64,000 bases of DNA from JAAZGD01 sp964489555 (GTDB lineage: Bacteria; Bacillota; Clostridia; Peptostreptococcales; Anaerovoracaceae): positions 79,268-143,267 of the forward strand of contig CAZAZF010000004.1 of the NCBI GenBank assembly GCA_964489555.1, read 5' to 3'. Shown piece by piece: positions 34,013-42,092 of the stretch. Numbering within the stretch: the first letter of the stretch is position 1; each line of letters opens with the position of its first letter. The position numbers and the translations under genes are program-made. The notes below the pieces were generated by a model. It was given only the letters and a program-made list of their open reading frames with translations. It made no database searches and was not told the DNA's origin.

Positions 34013-35656
34013 CTAAAGGTACCCTTTTGCCCCTTCAATAATTTCAGGATATAAGCCAAGAATCTCGGCAATCTGGATGGCCTCTTTCGGCACATCCCTG
34101 GCCCCTTCTACTACACGCAAACGGTAGTCCATGTACTTGGCAACCAGTTGGATTCGTTCCTTTCGGTTGGCATAACGCAATTCCCGTCTCAATCGCTCAA
34201 AGTCCGCTTGAGCCAAGCCAATAACCTGTAAATTTACTACTCCGGGCAAGTCTGCCACGGAATCAAAATGGGTGGTAATCAAGCAAATGTAAGGTTTTTT
34301 CATCAAATAAGAAACCAGGCCTTTGCTGAGAGCCGTTCCCTCTTTGGGATTGGTACCACTGGCAATTTCATCAATGAGAAGCAGCGTCTTCTCTTGGCTG
34401 TGATCCAAAGCCTCTCTCAATTCTTCCATTTCTCCGCCAAAGCTGGACAATCCTCTTTCCAGAGACTGACTATCACCGATTAACATTTGAATATGGGAAG
34501 AAAGCCCTACTTTCGCCTGAGCTGCCGGCACAAAGAACCCATACTGGGTCATCAAGGCTACCAATCCGGCCAATTTCAACGAAACAGTTTTTCCTCCCAT
34601 GTTGGCTCCGGTGATACAGGCCACCCCGGGCTTCAACACAAAGCTAACGGGACAGTATTCCTTTCCTTTTCTTTCCAACAGGGCCTCCACCTCCAAATGG
34701 CGTCCTCGGTCCAACTCCAACCCATGGTCATCTATAATTTCCGGTTTCACCAAATTACGGCTCAAAGCCAATTGAGCTTTGGCATAGGTTCGATCAAACA
34801 GACCCACCCGCTTACCGTTTTCCAAAAGCAAGCTCCCATACTCTGCCACCTTATGGGACAAAGCTTCTCGCACCTTCCATTCTTCTTCTTCAATGGCTTC
34901 TTCAGCCTGATTCATTTGATGAATCAAACCATCCACTTTTTCCGTATCTTTTAATCCAAAGGTCACTGACATATAGTCTTCTTCGAATCGACAAAGACGA
35001 GAAACCTGCTCCATTTCCCGAAGGCGCTCCGGTTCCGACTTGGATACCACACACTCAAATTTCGGAGTTAACGAAACACCTTTTTCTTCTTTCAGCTGCT
35101 GGCTCAGAGCTTTTCGTTCCAACCGAATCTCTTTTTCCAGCTGTCTTTTCTTCTCTCGAAGCTCCTTCAACGCCAAAGAGAACTCGTCGTACAAATAGAA
35201 AGTTTGAATGCCTTCTTCCCTTGGATCCAAAGCTTTTAATAAAGATTTCACCGAGGCCAAACGAAAAGGCTCCGGTAAAGGTTGATGAAAAATTTCTGAA
35301 AACTCTTCCAGATGTTGATGAAGTTTTTCCATAGCCAGGAGCAGATTTTTCAATTCAAAAAGCTCCACCACCGTAAGCACATCTTTTCCGGCTCTGGTAA
35401 TACTAAAAGTGCAATCCTTCATCTCCATGAAAGCTCCCTCCACCGGGTTCCAGTACTCTTTTCGACTCACGATGGTTTCTTTCAACAAATGAATTCGTTC
35501 CAGTTCCTGCCGCAAGTCTTCTTCCTGTCCCGGGAAAAAGGGCTCCATTTCTTTTTTTGCCTTTTCTCCAAAAGGTGTCAACAAGTTTAAACTACCCATT
35601 ACATAGTCCAACCCGGACTGATTTTTAGTTTTACTGTTGGCTAATCTTTTCGCCAT
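34013..35656 (-). CDS. kamC: MutS-like ATPase, lysine 5,6-aminomutase reactivase subunit
   Basis: The 547-residue protein has a MutS-family ATPase domain at its C-terminus: Walker A GANMGGKT (350-357), SFGGEM signature (405-410) and Walker B LLLIDE (425-430, Asp429 and Glu430). The N-terminal half has long helices (coiled coil about 160-270) but no mismatch-binding domain. In lysine-fermentation clusters this gene and kamB are assigned to reactivation of the inactivated B12-dependent aminomutase; its position between kamB and kamD fits. AGGAG precedes the ATG. Confidence 0.9.
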   Translation of the reverse strand: MAKRLANSKTKNQSGLDYVMGSLNLLTPFGEKAKKEMEPFFPGQEEDLRQELERIHLLKETIVSRKEYWNPVEGAFMEMKDCTFSITRAGKDVLTVVELFELKNLLLAMEKLHQHLEEFSEIFHQPLPEPFRLASVKSLLKALDPREEGIQTFYLYDEFSLALKELREKKRQLEKEIRLERKALSQQLKEEKGVSLTPKFECVVSKSEPERLREMEQVSRLCRFEEDYMSVTFGLKDTEKVDGLIHQMNQAEEAIEEEEWKVREALSHKVAEYGSLLLENGKRVGLFDRTYAKAQLALSRNLVKPEIIDDHGLELDRGRHLEVEALLERKGKEYCPVSFVLKPGVACITGANMGGKTVSLKLAGLVALMTQYGFFVPAAQAKVGLSSHIQMLIGDSQSLERGLSSFGGEMEELREALDHSQEKTLLLIDEIASGTNPKEGTALSKGLVSYLMKKPYICLITTHFDSVADLPGVVNLQVIGLAQADFERLRRELRYANRKERIQLVAKYMDYRLRVVEGARDVPKEAIQIAEILGLYPEIIEGAKGYL

Positions 35657-35666
35657 AAATCGGCTC

Positions 35667-36692
35667 CTATCGTTTCACATCCAATATGGGGAGGTTTGGC
35701 AGAGCCCCCCTCATGGAAACCATCAATTCTTCATGCTCAAAAGCATATCCGGTGGGGGCCGTAGGATTCAACGACACCGCCAACACCTTGATGTTTTCCA
35801 GTACCTGGACTTGCAATCCTTTCTTACACCACTGTTGCCACGAGTGACTGTCGATAAATATTTTAGTGGGATCTTTCAACACAAAAACTAACTTTTTCAA
35901 TTTCCCGGGGTAAATGTCTTCAATCACGCCCTTGGTCATGGCCCCCGGAAGATACACATATCGTGTGTGGTCATTCAACTCCTCATCTAAAAATCGAGAG
36001 GCAGTGAGTCCCGTCTTCCCTTCGAAGTTGCGAAGAGTCAGGCCGTCCTCTGTCTGGTCCAAGAAAAAAATTTGATCCTCCCCATTTTCTTTAATCAGGG
36101 AAATGGCTTCCTTGTCTTTGAATACCGGCAACCCATAAAGACCTACTACATGAGCCGTCTCTTCCACCACTCGTTTCATGCTCCGGGATAGCACCGCACC
36201 AGTTGCCAAAACCACGCCGTCGGAAGTGGCGGGAGCGGCAATGGACCTCCGGTCCACCGCCCCATCAATCAAAATCAATTGAGCTCCCAAGGCCAACATT
36301 TCTTCACACAGCTGCTTGTGCTCTCTGGTAGAAAGGGGCCCGGCCACTTGAACATAGCCGGAGTCCACCACACGGCACAGCAGAAGAGGACCGATGGATG
36401 TGCGATACTCCGTCATTCGCAAAATCTCCAACCCCGCCTCTGCCAATTCATACAGCTTAGTGGGAACGGAAACCAAAGTCCCCTCATAAAGGTACACTTT
36501 CGGTTTCTCCGTTCCCGTAACAAGATCCGTACTTTCCCCGTCCCTGCCAGTGGAAGTAACGCCCAGTGATATGCCTTCATCCATGGCCTCTTCAACAAAA
36601 TAATTCAGAGTTGTAGTTTTCCCCGAGTTTTTGGCCATCCCGACGATGGAAATGGTTCTATTCAGTTGGGAAAACTCGCGCAAAACCCCCAT
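35667..36692 (-). CDS. kamB: Lysine 5,6-aminomutase reactivase-associated P-loop protein
   Basis: The 341-residue protein has a P-loop GMAKNSGKTT (18-27) near its N-terminus; LILIDGAVDRRS is a likely Walker B region. It is a cluster-specific protein next to the MutS-like KamC, and the pair are assigned as aminomutase reactivase in lysine-fermenting bacteria. GGGAGG precedes the ATG; the gaps to kamA and kamC are about 11 and 10 bp. Confidence 0.85.
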   Translation of the reverse strand: MGVLREFSQLNRTISIVGMAKNSGKTTTLNYFVEEAMDEGISLGVTSTGRDGESTDLVTGTEKPKVYLYEGTLVSVPTKLYELAEAGLEILRMTEYRTSIGPLLLCRVVDSGYVQVAGPLSTREHKQLCEEMLALGAQLILIDGAVDRRSIAAPATSDGVVLATGAVLSRSMKRVVEETAHVVGLYGLPVFKDKEAISLIKENGEDQIFFLDQTEDGLTLRNFEGKTGLTASRFLDEELNDHTRYVYLPGAMTKGVIEDIYPGKLKKLVFVLKDPTKIFIDSHSWQQWCKKGLQVQVLENIKVLAVSLNPTAPTGYAFEHEELMVSMRGALPNLPILDVKR

Positions 36693-36703
36693 GAGCCCTC
36701 CCG

Positions 36704-37966
36704 TTACTTGTGCTTATTACGTTCATGCCGTAAGAGGTGGGCAGGTTCCATGGACATACGCTCTCCTTGGGCCAACCCTGCTACTCCCTCATAGTGATAT
36801 TCTTTTTTTCCGGTACAATAATCGCAAGTGCATTTTATCTCTGGTAAATCTACCGGTTCCGTGTAGGTAGTGATTACACCTTCGTAATTTCTTAAAATCA
36901 CCTTGTCCGGAGTTTGAGAAATTACATATTGAGGCATCACTGGCGTCTTCCCGCCACCACCCGGCGCATCCACCACAAAGGTAGGTACTGCGTAGCCGGA
37001 AGTGTGACCCCGGAGTCCTTCAATGATTTCAATCCCCTTTGACACTTTGGTTCTGAAATGTTCGATTCCCAAAGACAAATCGCACTGGTAAATATAGTAT
37101 GGACGAACTCGATTCATAACCAACCCATGTACCAAATCCCTCATTATGTGGGAACAGTCGTTAACTCCCCGCAAGAGCACGCTTTGATTTCCCAGGGGAA
37201 TTCCCGCATCCGCCAGCTTTCGGCAAGCCTCCACGGCATCCGGTGTGATTTCTTTGGGATGGTTGAAATGTGTATTGAGCCAAATGGGGTGATATTTTTT
37301 CAGCATATCACAAAGCCGATCCGTAATCCTCATGGGCATGACCACCGGGGTTCTGGACCCTAGTCGCACAATCTCCACATGGGGAATCTTTCTCAATTCA
37401 CTGATGATGTATTCCAGCACCTCATCCTCCACCAGTAAGCAATCTCCACCGGACAACAAAACATCCCGGACGACGGGAGTACGCCGGATATAGTCAATGC
37501 ACGCATTAATGTCTTCCATAGAACGAGCGCCATCCGTTTCTCCTGCCAATCTTCTTCTGGTACAATGTCTGCAATACATAGAACACTGGTCTGTAATTAA
37601 AAACAGAACTCTGTCCGGATATCGGTGGGTCAATCCGGGAGCCGGAGAATCTTCGTCCTCATGAAGAGGATCCATCATGTCTGCCTCGGAACGATGGGTT
37701 TCCGCCAAAGTAGGTACCGCCTGCATACGTACCGGGCATCTGGGGTCCGACGGATCCATTAAAGAGGCATAGTAAGGAGTAATCCCTACGCGAAAGCCTC
37801 TCATTACCTTTTCGATGTCTGCTTTTTCTTCCGGAGTTAAATTAATAACCTGTTGGATTTGATCCACAGTGGTTAATCGATTTTGGACCTGCCAATGCCA
37901 ATCATTCCACTGCTCATCCGTAACACCCTTCCAAAGAGGAACATCTTTCCAATTCCTTATCGCCAT
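36704..37966 (-). CDS. kamA: Lysine 2,3-aminomutase (radical SAM)
   Basis: This enzyme converts L-lysine to L-beta-lysine, the first step of lysine fermentation. The radical SAM motif CSMYCRHC is at 128-135, the PLP lysine is Lys340 in PGGGGK, and the zinc ligands of the family are matched by Cys271 and the CTCDYC cluster near 380. Length 420 is normal. AAGGGA precedes the ATG; the gap to kdd is 33 bp. Confidence 0.98.
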   Translation of the reverse strand: MAIRNWKDVPLWKGVTDEQWNDWHWQVQNRLTTVDQIQQVINLTPEEKADIEKVMRGFRVGITPYYASLMDPSDPRCPVRMQAVPTLAETHRSEADMMDPLHEDEDSPAPGLTHRYPDRVLFLITDQCSMYCRHCTRRRLAGETDGARSMEDINACIDYIRRTPVVRDVLLSGGDCLLVEDEVLEYIISELRKIPHVEIVRLGSRTPVVMPMRITDRLCDMLKKYHPIWLNTHFNHPKEITPDAVEACRKLADAGIPLGNQSVLLRGVNDCSHIMRDLVHGLVMNRVRPYYIYQCDLSLGIEHFRTKVSKGIEIIEGLRGHTSGYAVPTFVVDAPGGGGKTPVMPQYVISQTPDKVILRNYEGVITTYTEPVDLPEIKCTCDYCTGKKEYHYEGVAGLAQGERMSMEPAHLLRHERNKHK

Positions 37967-37999
37967 CTTGATTCCCTTCTTTCTTTTCTACTTAAGGAT

Positions 38000-39031
38000 T
38001 TACGCATACATTTCCTGGAACAATTTTTTCAAAGGTTCACTCTCTCTCAATACCTGGAGCGTGATTTCCGCATGTCCTTTGGTATATCCATTTCCTACAA
38101 TCATGTTCACATCTTTTCCCACTCCTTCGGCTCCGAGAGCTGCTTTCGTAAAGCTGGTAGCCATGGAGAAGAAATATACCGTACCCCCATCTTTACAGGA
38201 AAGAATGGATGCCATTTCTGTATTCTCGATATTAACGCAGTTAATCACGATGTCGGCCAATTCCCCGTTAGTTAGCTCATGGATTTTATTGTACATGGCA
38301 ACCGCATCGGTAGCATCGGCAGAAATATAGGCATCGGCCAGATTCAGGTCTTTGGCTCGATTGGTAGATCTTTCGCTATGGCCTACGCAAATCACCTTTC
38401 CAGTAACCCCGGCTCTTTTCTTTGCCTCATACAAACACAGCAACCCGGATTTTCCGCCACCGCCTATCACCACAACATTATCGCCGGGTTTTACCAATTT
38501 GGCTGTTTGAGCAGGAGCTCCAGCTACATCCAATGCTGATAATGCCAGCCCCTCCGGCATATCTGTGGGGATTTTTGCATAAATACCGCTTTGGAACAAA
38601 ATAGCCTGACCTTTGATGTCTACTTGGTCAATATCCGGCCGCACATCATAGATTTCCTCAATCACCAGCGGGGTCAGGGAAAGAGATACCAATGTGGCAA
38701 TTTTGTCTCCCGCTTTTAACTCTCCTACATAAGCCGGTCCTACTTCCTTCACAGTTCCAATCAACATCCCCCCGGAACCGGTAACAGGGTTTTTATGTTT
38801 CCCGGCTTTGGCTACGATGCCTTTCATGATTTTTTTAATTTCTTCCACATTTCCTTCTGCTTGGCTTTCAATCTGCGTGAATGATGCGGAATCGATATTT
38901 AAGGTTTGAACGTCAATCAACACTTCATTGTCAAAAATCTCCATGGTGTTATCAATCACATCAGCGGGTTGAGGTAATACACCTTTGGGTGAAATTACGC
39001 GATGGGTACCATAAGGACATCCTTTTTTCAT
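38000..39031 (-). CDS. kdd: L-erythro-3,5-diaminohexanoate dehydrogenase
   Basis: The 343-residue protein oxidises 3,5-diaminohexanoate with NAD(P)+ to 5-amino-3-oxohexanoate and ammonia. It has an N-terminal domain like medium-chain dehydrogenases and a Rossmann fold with VVVIGGGGKSG at 186-196. The first gene of the lysine operon, with AGGAGGAAG upstream and a sigma-54 promoter 72 bp before the ATG. The next enzymes of the pathway (kce, kal) are not beside it. Confidence 0.96.
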   Translation of the reverse strand: MKKGCPYGTHRVISPKGVLPQPADVIDNTMEIFDNEVLIDVQTLNIDSASFTQIESQAEGNVEEIKKIMKGIVAKAGKHKNPVTGSGGMLIGTVKEVGPAYVGELKAGDKIATLVSLSLTPLVIEEIYDVRPDIDQVDIKGQAILFQSGIYAKIPTDMPEGLALSALDVAGAPAQTAKLVKPGDNVVVIGGGGKSGLLCLYEAKKRAGVTGKVICVGHSERSTNRAKDLNLADAYISADATDAVAMYNKIHELTNGELADIVINCVNIENTEMASILSCKDGGTVYFFSMATSFTKAALGAEGVGKDVNMIVGNGYTKGHAEITLQVLRESEPLKKLFQEMYA

Positions 39032-39102
39032 TGTTTCTTCCTCCTGTAACTTTAATTATATATTGGTGATACATCGTAAGCCGTGCTATTATCTTTATAT
39101 AT

Positions 39103-39118
39103 AGCAAGGCTCATGCCA
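39103..39118 (-). promoter_or_regulatory. Sigma-54 (-24/-12) promoter of the kdd-kam-ato operon
   Basis: The minus strand reads TTGGCATGAGCCTTGCT, one mismatch from YTGGCACGNNNNTTGCW, with exactly 10 bp between the GG and GC. The predicted start is near 39091. No good sigma-A promoter competes in this region. Confidence 0.9.
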
Positions 39119-39180
39119 AAGTAAAAGTGGAAACAACTCTTGAAATTCCAATCCTTATACGGGTGCTTGGCGATGAATTG

Positions 39181-39225
39181 AACCACATCGGCATCGCGCC
39201 CTAAAAAATCGATGCGATATCGGTT
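39181..39225. promoter_or_regulatory. Candidate upstream activator site for the sigma-54 promoter
   Basis: An imperfect dyad AACC-N6-GCATCG ... CGATGC-N6-GGTT with a 13-bp centre, centred at 39203, about 110 bp upstream of the predicted start. This is the usual place for an enhancer-binding protein dimer. Confidence 0.55.
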
Positions 39226-39266
39226 CGTTCCGAATGTGAGAATTTTTAGATAATTTTAAGAATCCT

Positions 39267-39324
39267 TTGATTTTCTTTTAATTCTCATGTAGTATCCTTA
39301 AGTTGAGATTCTTGGAAATCTCAA
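39267..39324 (+). promoter_or_regulatory. Sigma-A promoter and hairpin leader of the symporter genes
   Basis: TTGATT (39267-39272), 17 bp, TAGTAT (39290-39295). The predicted 70-nt leader starts with a perfect 8-bp hairpin, TTGAGATT / AATCTCAA (39303-39324, loop CTTGGA), then a smaller GGGA/TCCC one. The hairpin has no T-run. It could be a stability element or protein site; I do not recognise a riboswitch. Confidence 0.55.
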
Positions 39325-39372
39325 ATCACAAACGGGGAAAATCCCTACTACTCTCAGAAAGGAGGAACAATT

Positions 39373-39642
39373 ATGAGACCAGACGATCGTAAAATGTCCG
39401 GGAAAGCAAAGCTCTATTGGGGCCTGATTCTATTAGGATTCTTGGCTATGGAGTTTCCGGGGGTGCTGTTTTTCAAAGGCATAGCGGAACCCTATATCTT
39501 TGGGCTTCCTTTTATCTATGGCTTTATTCTATGTTGTTGGGCTTACATGTGTGTAGTAATATTCATAGCCTTTAAAAACAATTGGGGAGAGCCTGCGGAA
39601 ACAACTGCGGCCGGCACACCGAAAGGAGGTGACATGCAATGA
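39373..39642 (+). CDS. Small membrane subunit linked to sodium:solute symporter (DUF3311-like)
   Basis: The 89-residue protein has two hydrophobic segments (about 14-31 and 40-67) and a C-terminal hydrophilic tail. Small proteins of this kind often precede SSS-family symporter genes and are thought to be partner subunits. AAAGGAGGAAC precedes the ATG. Its stop overlaps the symporter start by 4 bp (ATGA), and the ribosome site for the symporter (AAAGGAGGTG) lies within its last codons. Confidence 0.88.
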   Translation: MRPDDRKMSGKAKLYWGLILLGFLAMEFPGVLFFKGIAEPYIFGLPFIYGFILCCWAYMCVVIFIAFKNNWGEPAETTAAGTPKGGDMQ

Positions 39643-41132
39643 GTCCAAATGCAATCGCACTTATTATTATCGGCTTCTTTATGTTGTTCCCATTGGCCAT
39701 CGGGTTCATTGCCAAAGGAAGGTCCGTCGCCACCACAGAAGACTATTTTGTACAAGGCCGTGGCATGGGATCCATCGCCGTATTCTTTACTGTAGCTGCT
39801 ACTTGGTGGAGCGCATTCGCCTTCTTGGGGTCCAACGGGTATTTCTACACCACCGGTCCCATGTATTGGACCGCTATCGCTTGGAACATTTTATTCGGTT
39901 TGCTGTATTTTGGTGTAGGTAAAAAGATTTGGTACATGGGAAGATTAAACGGTTATATCACTCCCAAAGACTTCTTCGTCCATCAATATGGCTCGGTGGC
40001 TTTGGGAAACATTATTGCCGTCATCATGTTGCTGTTCACCATTCCTTACCTGCAGATTCAATTAACCGGTGGGGCTTACTTAATCCAGGTTGCCTCTGGT
40101 AACCAGATTCCATTTGCTCTGGCGGCGCTCTTGTTCTATGTAGTTATCATTATCTATGTGTGGGCAGGCGGATTGCGTGCCGTAGCTTGGACCGATATTT
40201 TCTACGGCGTGCTGCTGTTCTTCGGCATGATTTTTGCCGGGTTCTACATTGCCAATCTGCTGGGTGGACCGGCAGCGATGTTTGACCAGCTGGGCGAACA
40301 GTTCCCGGGCCATCGCATTTTAACAGAAACACGTTGGATGAACTGGCTGGCCATGTTTATCATCACCCCGGTGGGTTCCTTTATGGGTCCCCAGTTGTGG
40401 ACACGTATGTATGCAGTAAAATCAGGCAAACTATTCAACCTGATGCCTTTCCTGCTGGGATTCGCAGCCATTGCCTATATCGGATCCGCTCTTACCGGCA
40501 ACAGCGGAAAATTATTGTACCCTGATGTTGCCACTTTGGAAAGAGGCATCGCGGACTACATTCTGCCTACCGTGCTTTTCAATCATGCACCTTTCGTGTT
40601 GGCCACTACTTTAATGGCCTGCGGAGCAGCAGCAGCCATGTCAACCGCCAACTCTCAAATCCACGCTATGTCCGCCGGATATACCATGGACTTCCATAAA
40701 ACTTATATCAACAAAAATATGTCCGAAAGATCCCTGGTATGGGTTGGACGCTGGGCCATTCTGGTCTTCTCGGCCATCGCTTATATCATGGCATTGTATG
40801 TGCCCGGCTTGCTGGTAACCATCGGCTTGGTAGCTTTGGGAGGAACAGCACAAGTTATTGTACCCACTATGGGTGCCTTGTTCTGGAAGAGATCCACCGT
40901 GGCGGGGGCCATAGCGGGAACGTTAACAGGAATTGGCCTTCTCAGCCTGTTTACTTTCAAAGTACTCACCCCTCCCGGACCCTTCGCTAGTGGTGGAGGC
41001 GCTTTGTTGGCCTTAATCGTTAACATTATTGTGTTCATCGTAGTGTCCTATGTCACCAAGCCTCGACCGGAAAAACTGATGAACGAATTGAAACAGCAAT
41101 ATTCCGATTTCTATCACGGCGTGAATATGTAG
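39639..41132 (+). CDS. Sodium:solute symporter (SSS family), copy 1
   Basis: The 497-residue protein has about 13 hydrophobic segments. The LTGGAYLIQ, YVWAGGLRAVAWTDIFYG and CGAAAAMSTANSQIHAMS blocks are SSS-family signatures; the last includes the Na+-site Ser region. It imports an organic substrate with Na+. Placement beside, and divergent from, the lysine operon suggests lysine or a related amino acid, which is inference. The second copy at 43903 shares these blocks. Confidence 0.93.
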   Translation: MSPNAIALIIIGFFMLFPLAIGFIAKGRSVATTEDYFVQGRGMGSIAVFFTVAATWWSAFAFLGSNGYFYTTGPMYWTAIAWNILFGLLYFGVGKKIWYMGRLNGYITPKDFFVHQYGSVALGNIIAVIMLLFTIPYLQIQLTGGAYLIQVASGNQIPFALAALLFYVVIIIYVWAGGLRAVAWTDIFYGVLLFFGMIFAGFYIANLLGGPAAMFDQLGEQFPGHRILTETRWMNWLAMFIITPVGSFMGPQLWTRMYAVKSGKLFNLMPFLLGFAAIAYIGSALTGNSGKLLYPDVATLERGIADYILPTVLFNHAPFVLATTLMACGAAAAMSTANSQIHAMSAGYTMDFHKTYINKNMSERSLVWVGRWAILVFSAIAYIMALYVPGLLVTIGLVALGGTAQVIVPTMGALFWKRSTVAGAIAGTLTGIGLLSLFTFKVLTPPGPFASGGGALLALIVNIIVFIVVSYVTKPRPEKLMNELKQQYSDFYHGVNM

Positions 41133-41183
41133 CTTCTATGCTTCACGGGAGAAGAAATCCTCCCAAAAAGAAAAACAACCATC

Positions 41184-41223
41184 AAAAAACCCCGATCCAT
41201 TTCCTATGGACCGGGGTTTTTTC
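41184..41223. terminator. Strong bidirectional terminator between symporter 1 and the two-component operon
   Basis: The stem AAAAAACCCCGATCCAT / ATGGACCGGGGTTTTTT has one mismatch and the loop TTCCT. A-runs and T-runs on both sides let it end the plus-strand symporter unit and the minus-strand operon, whose last gene stops at 41224. Confidence 0.93.
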
Positions 41224-41337
41224 TCAATATTTAAAAATAGTTTCCCAATAGTACCAGGCCACTCCTCCGAAAAGAGCAACCACACCTCCAACAATCAAAA
41301 TCCGCACCAGAATCATTTTTCTTGTCAATTTAACCAT
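41224..41337 (-). CDS. 37-residue single-span membrane peptide in the two-component operon
   Basis: The frame MVKLTRKMILVRILIVGGVV... ends KY then TGA at 41224. It has a basic N-terminus (K, R, K, R) followed by about 20 hydrophobic residues (9-30), which predicts a single membrane helix with the N-terminus inside. GGAGGAGAG lies 5 bp before the ATG, and the gene overlaps the end of the response regulator gene by 8 bp. The stop abuts the terminator stem. The fit of ribosome site, overlap and terminator is strong evidence that it is real; the function is unknown, perhaps modulation of the kinase or the neighbouring symporter. Confidence 0.75.
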   Translation of the reverse strand: MVKLTRKMILVRILIVGGVVALFGGVAWYYWETIFKY

Positions 41338-42064
41338 GGTTCTCTCCTCCCTCTTCCCGAAGCAGTTGATGATTAAACTTATATCCCACCCCCCGAATGT
41401 TTAGAATATATTTGGGGCTGTCCGGCCCTGGTTCAATCTTTTTTCTAAGCGTGCTGATGTACACCATCACTGTTCTGGAATCTCCTGCCAAGCTGCTGGT
41501 TTGCCATGCCAATTCAAACAACTGCTCTGCACTAAACACCCTTCGGGGGTTTTGTACAAACAGCAAGAGAAGATCAAATTCCTTGGCAGTCAAAGAAACG
41601 TCTTCTCCCTCCACCACCACTTCCCGGGTGGTAACATTTACCGTAAGTCCGGGATAGGTATAAACCTCTTCTCCCTTTCCCTTATGAAGTCCCAGAGTTT
41701 GGTGTCTGCGAAGATGGGCTTTGATGCGGGCCACCAGCTCTCCCGGCATAAAAGGCTTGGTCATATAATCATCTCCCCCTGCGGAGAGGGCAATGATTTT
41801 ATCCATTTCTTCCTCTCGACAGCTTAAAAACAAGATGCCAACCTCGCTCTTTTTACGAATCTCCAAACATAAAGCGTTCCCGTCAATATCCGGAAGCATA
41901 ATATCCAGCACCACGAAATCCGGCTTTTCCTTTTCCAGAACTTCCAGGGCTTCTTTTCCCGTATAGGCAGACAGGGGAGAAAAGCCCTCCTTTTGGAGAT
42001 AGGAAACCACCAAATCGTTGATGGCCTTTTCATCATCTATGATTAATATCTTTTCTCCTGCCAT
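41330..42064 (-). CDS. OmpR/PhoB-family response regulator
   Basis: The 244-residue protein has a receiver domain with the phosphorylation site Asp54 (VVLDIMLPD), the acidic pair Asp10-Asp11 and the Lys in TKPF near 104, then a winged-helix DNA-binding domain (about 140-235, SLTAKEFDLLLLFVQNPRRVFS, VYISTLRKKIE). AGGAGG is near the ATG. It is downstream of the histidine kinase gene by 28 bp and their product pair probably controls one or both adjoining symporter genes, which is inference. Confidence 0.95.
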   Translation of the reverse strand: MAGEKILIIDDEKAINDLVVSYLQKEGFSPLSAYTGKEALEVLEKEKPDFVVLDIMLPDIDGNALCLEIRKKSEVGILFLSCREEEMDKIIALSAGGDDYMTKPFMPGELVARIKAHLRRHQTLGLHKGKGEEVYTYPGLTVNVTTREVVVEGEDVSLTAKEFDLLLLFVQNPRRVFSAEQLFELAWQTSSLAGDSRTVMVYISTLRKKIEPGPDSPKYILNIRGVGYKFNHQLLREEGGENHG

Positions 42065-42092
42065 GGGTTCCTCCTATACGCCTCTCTTCATT

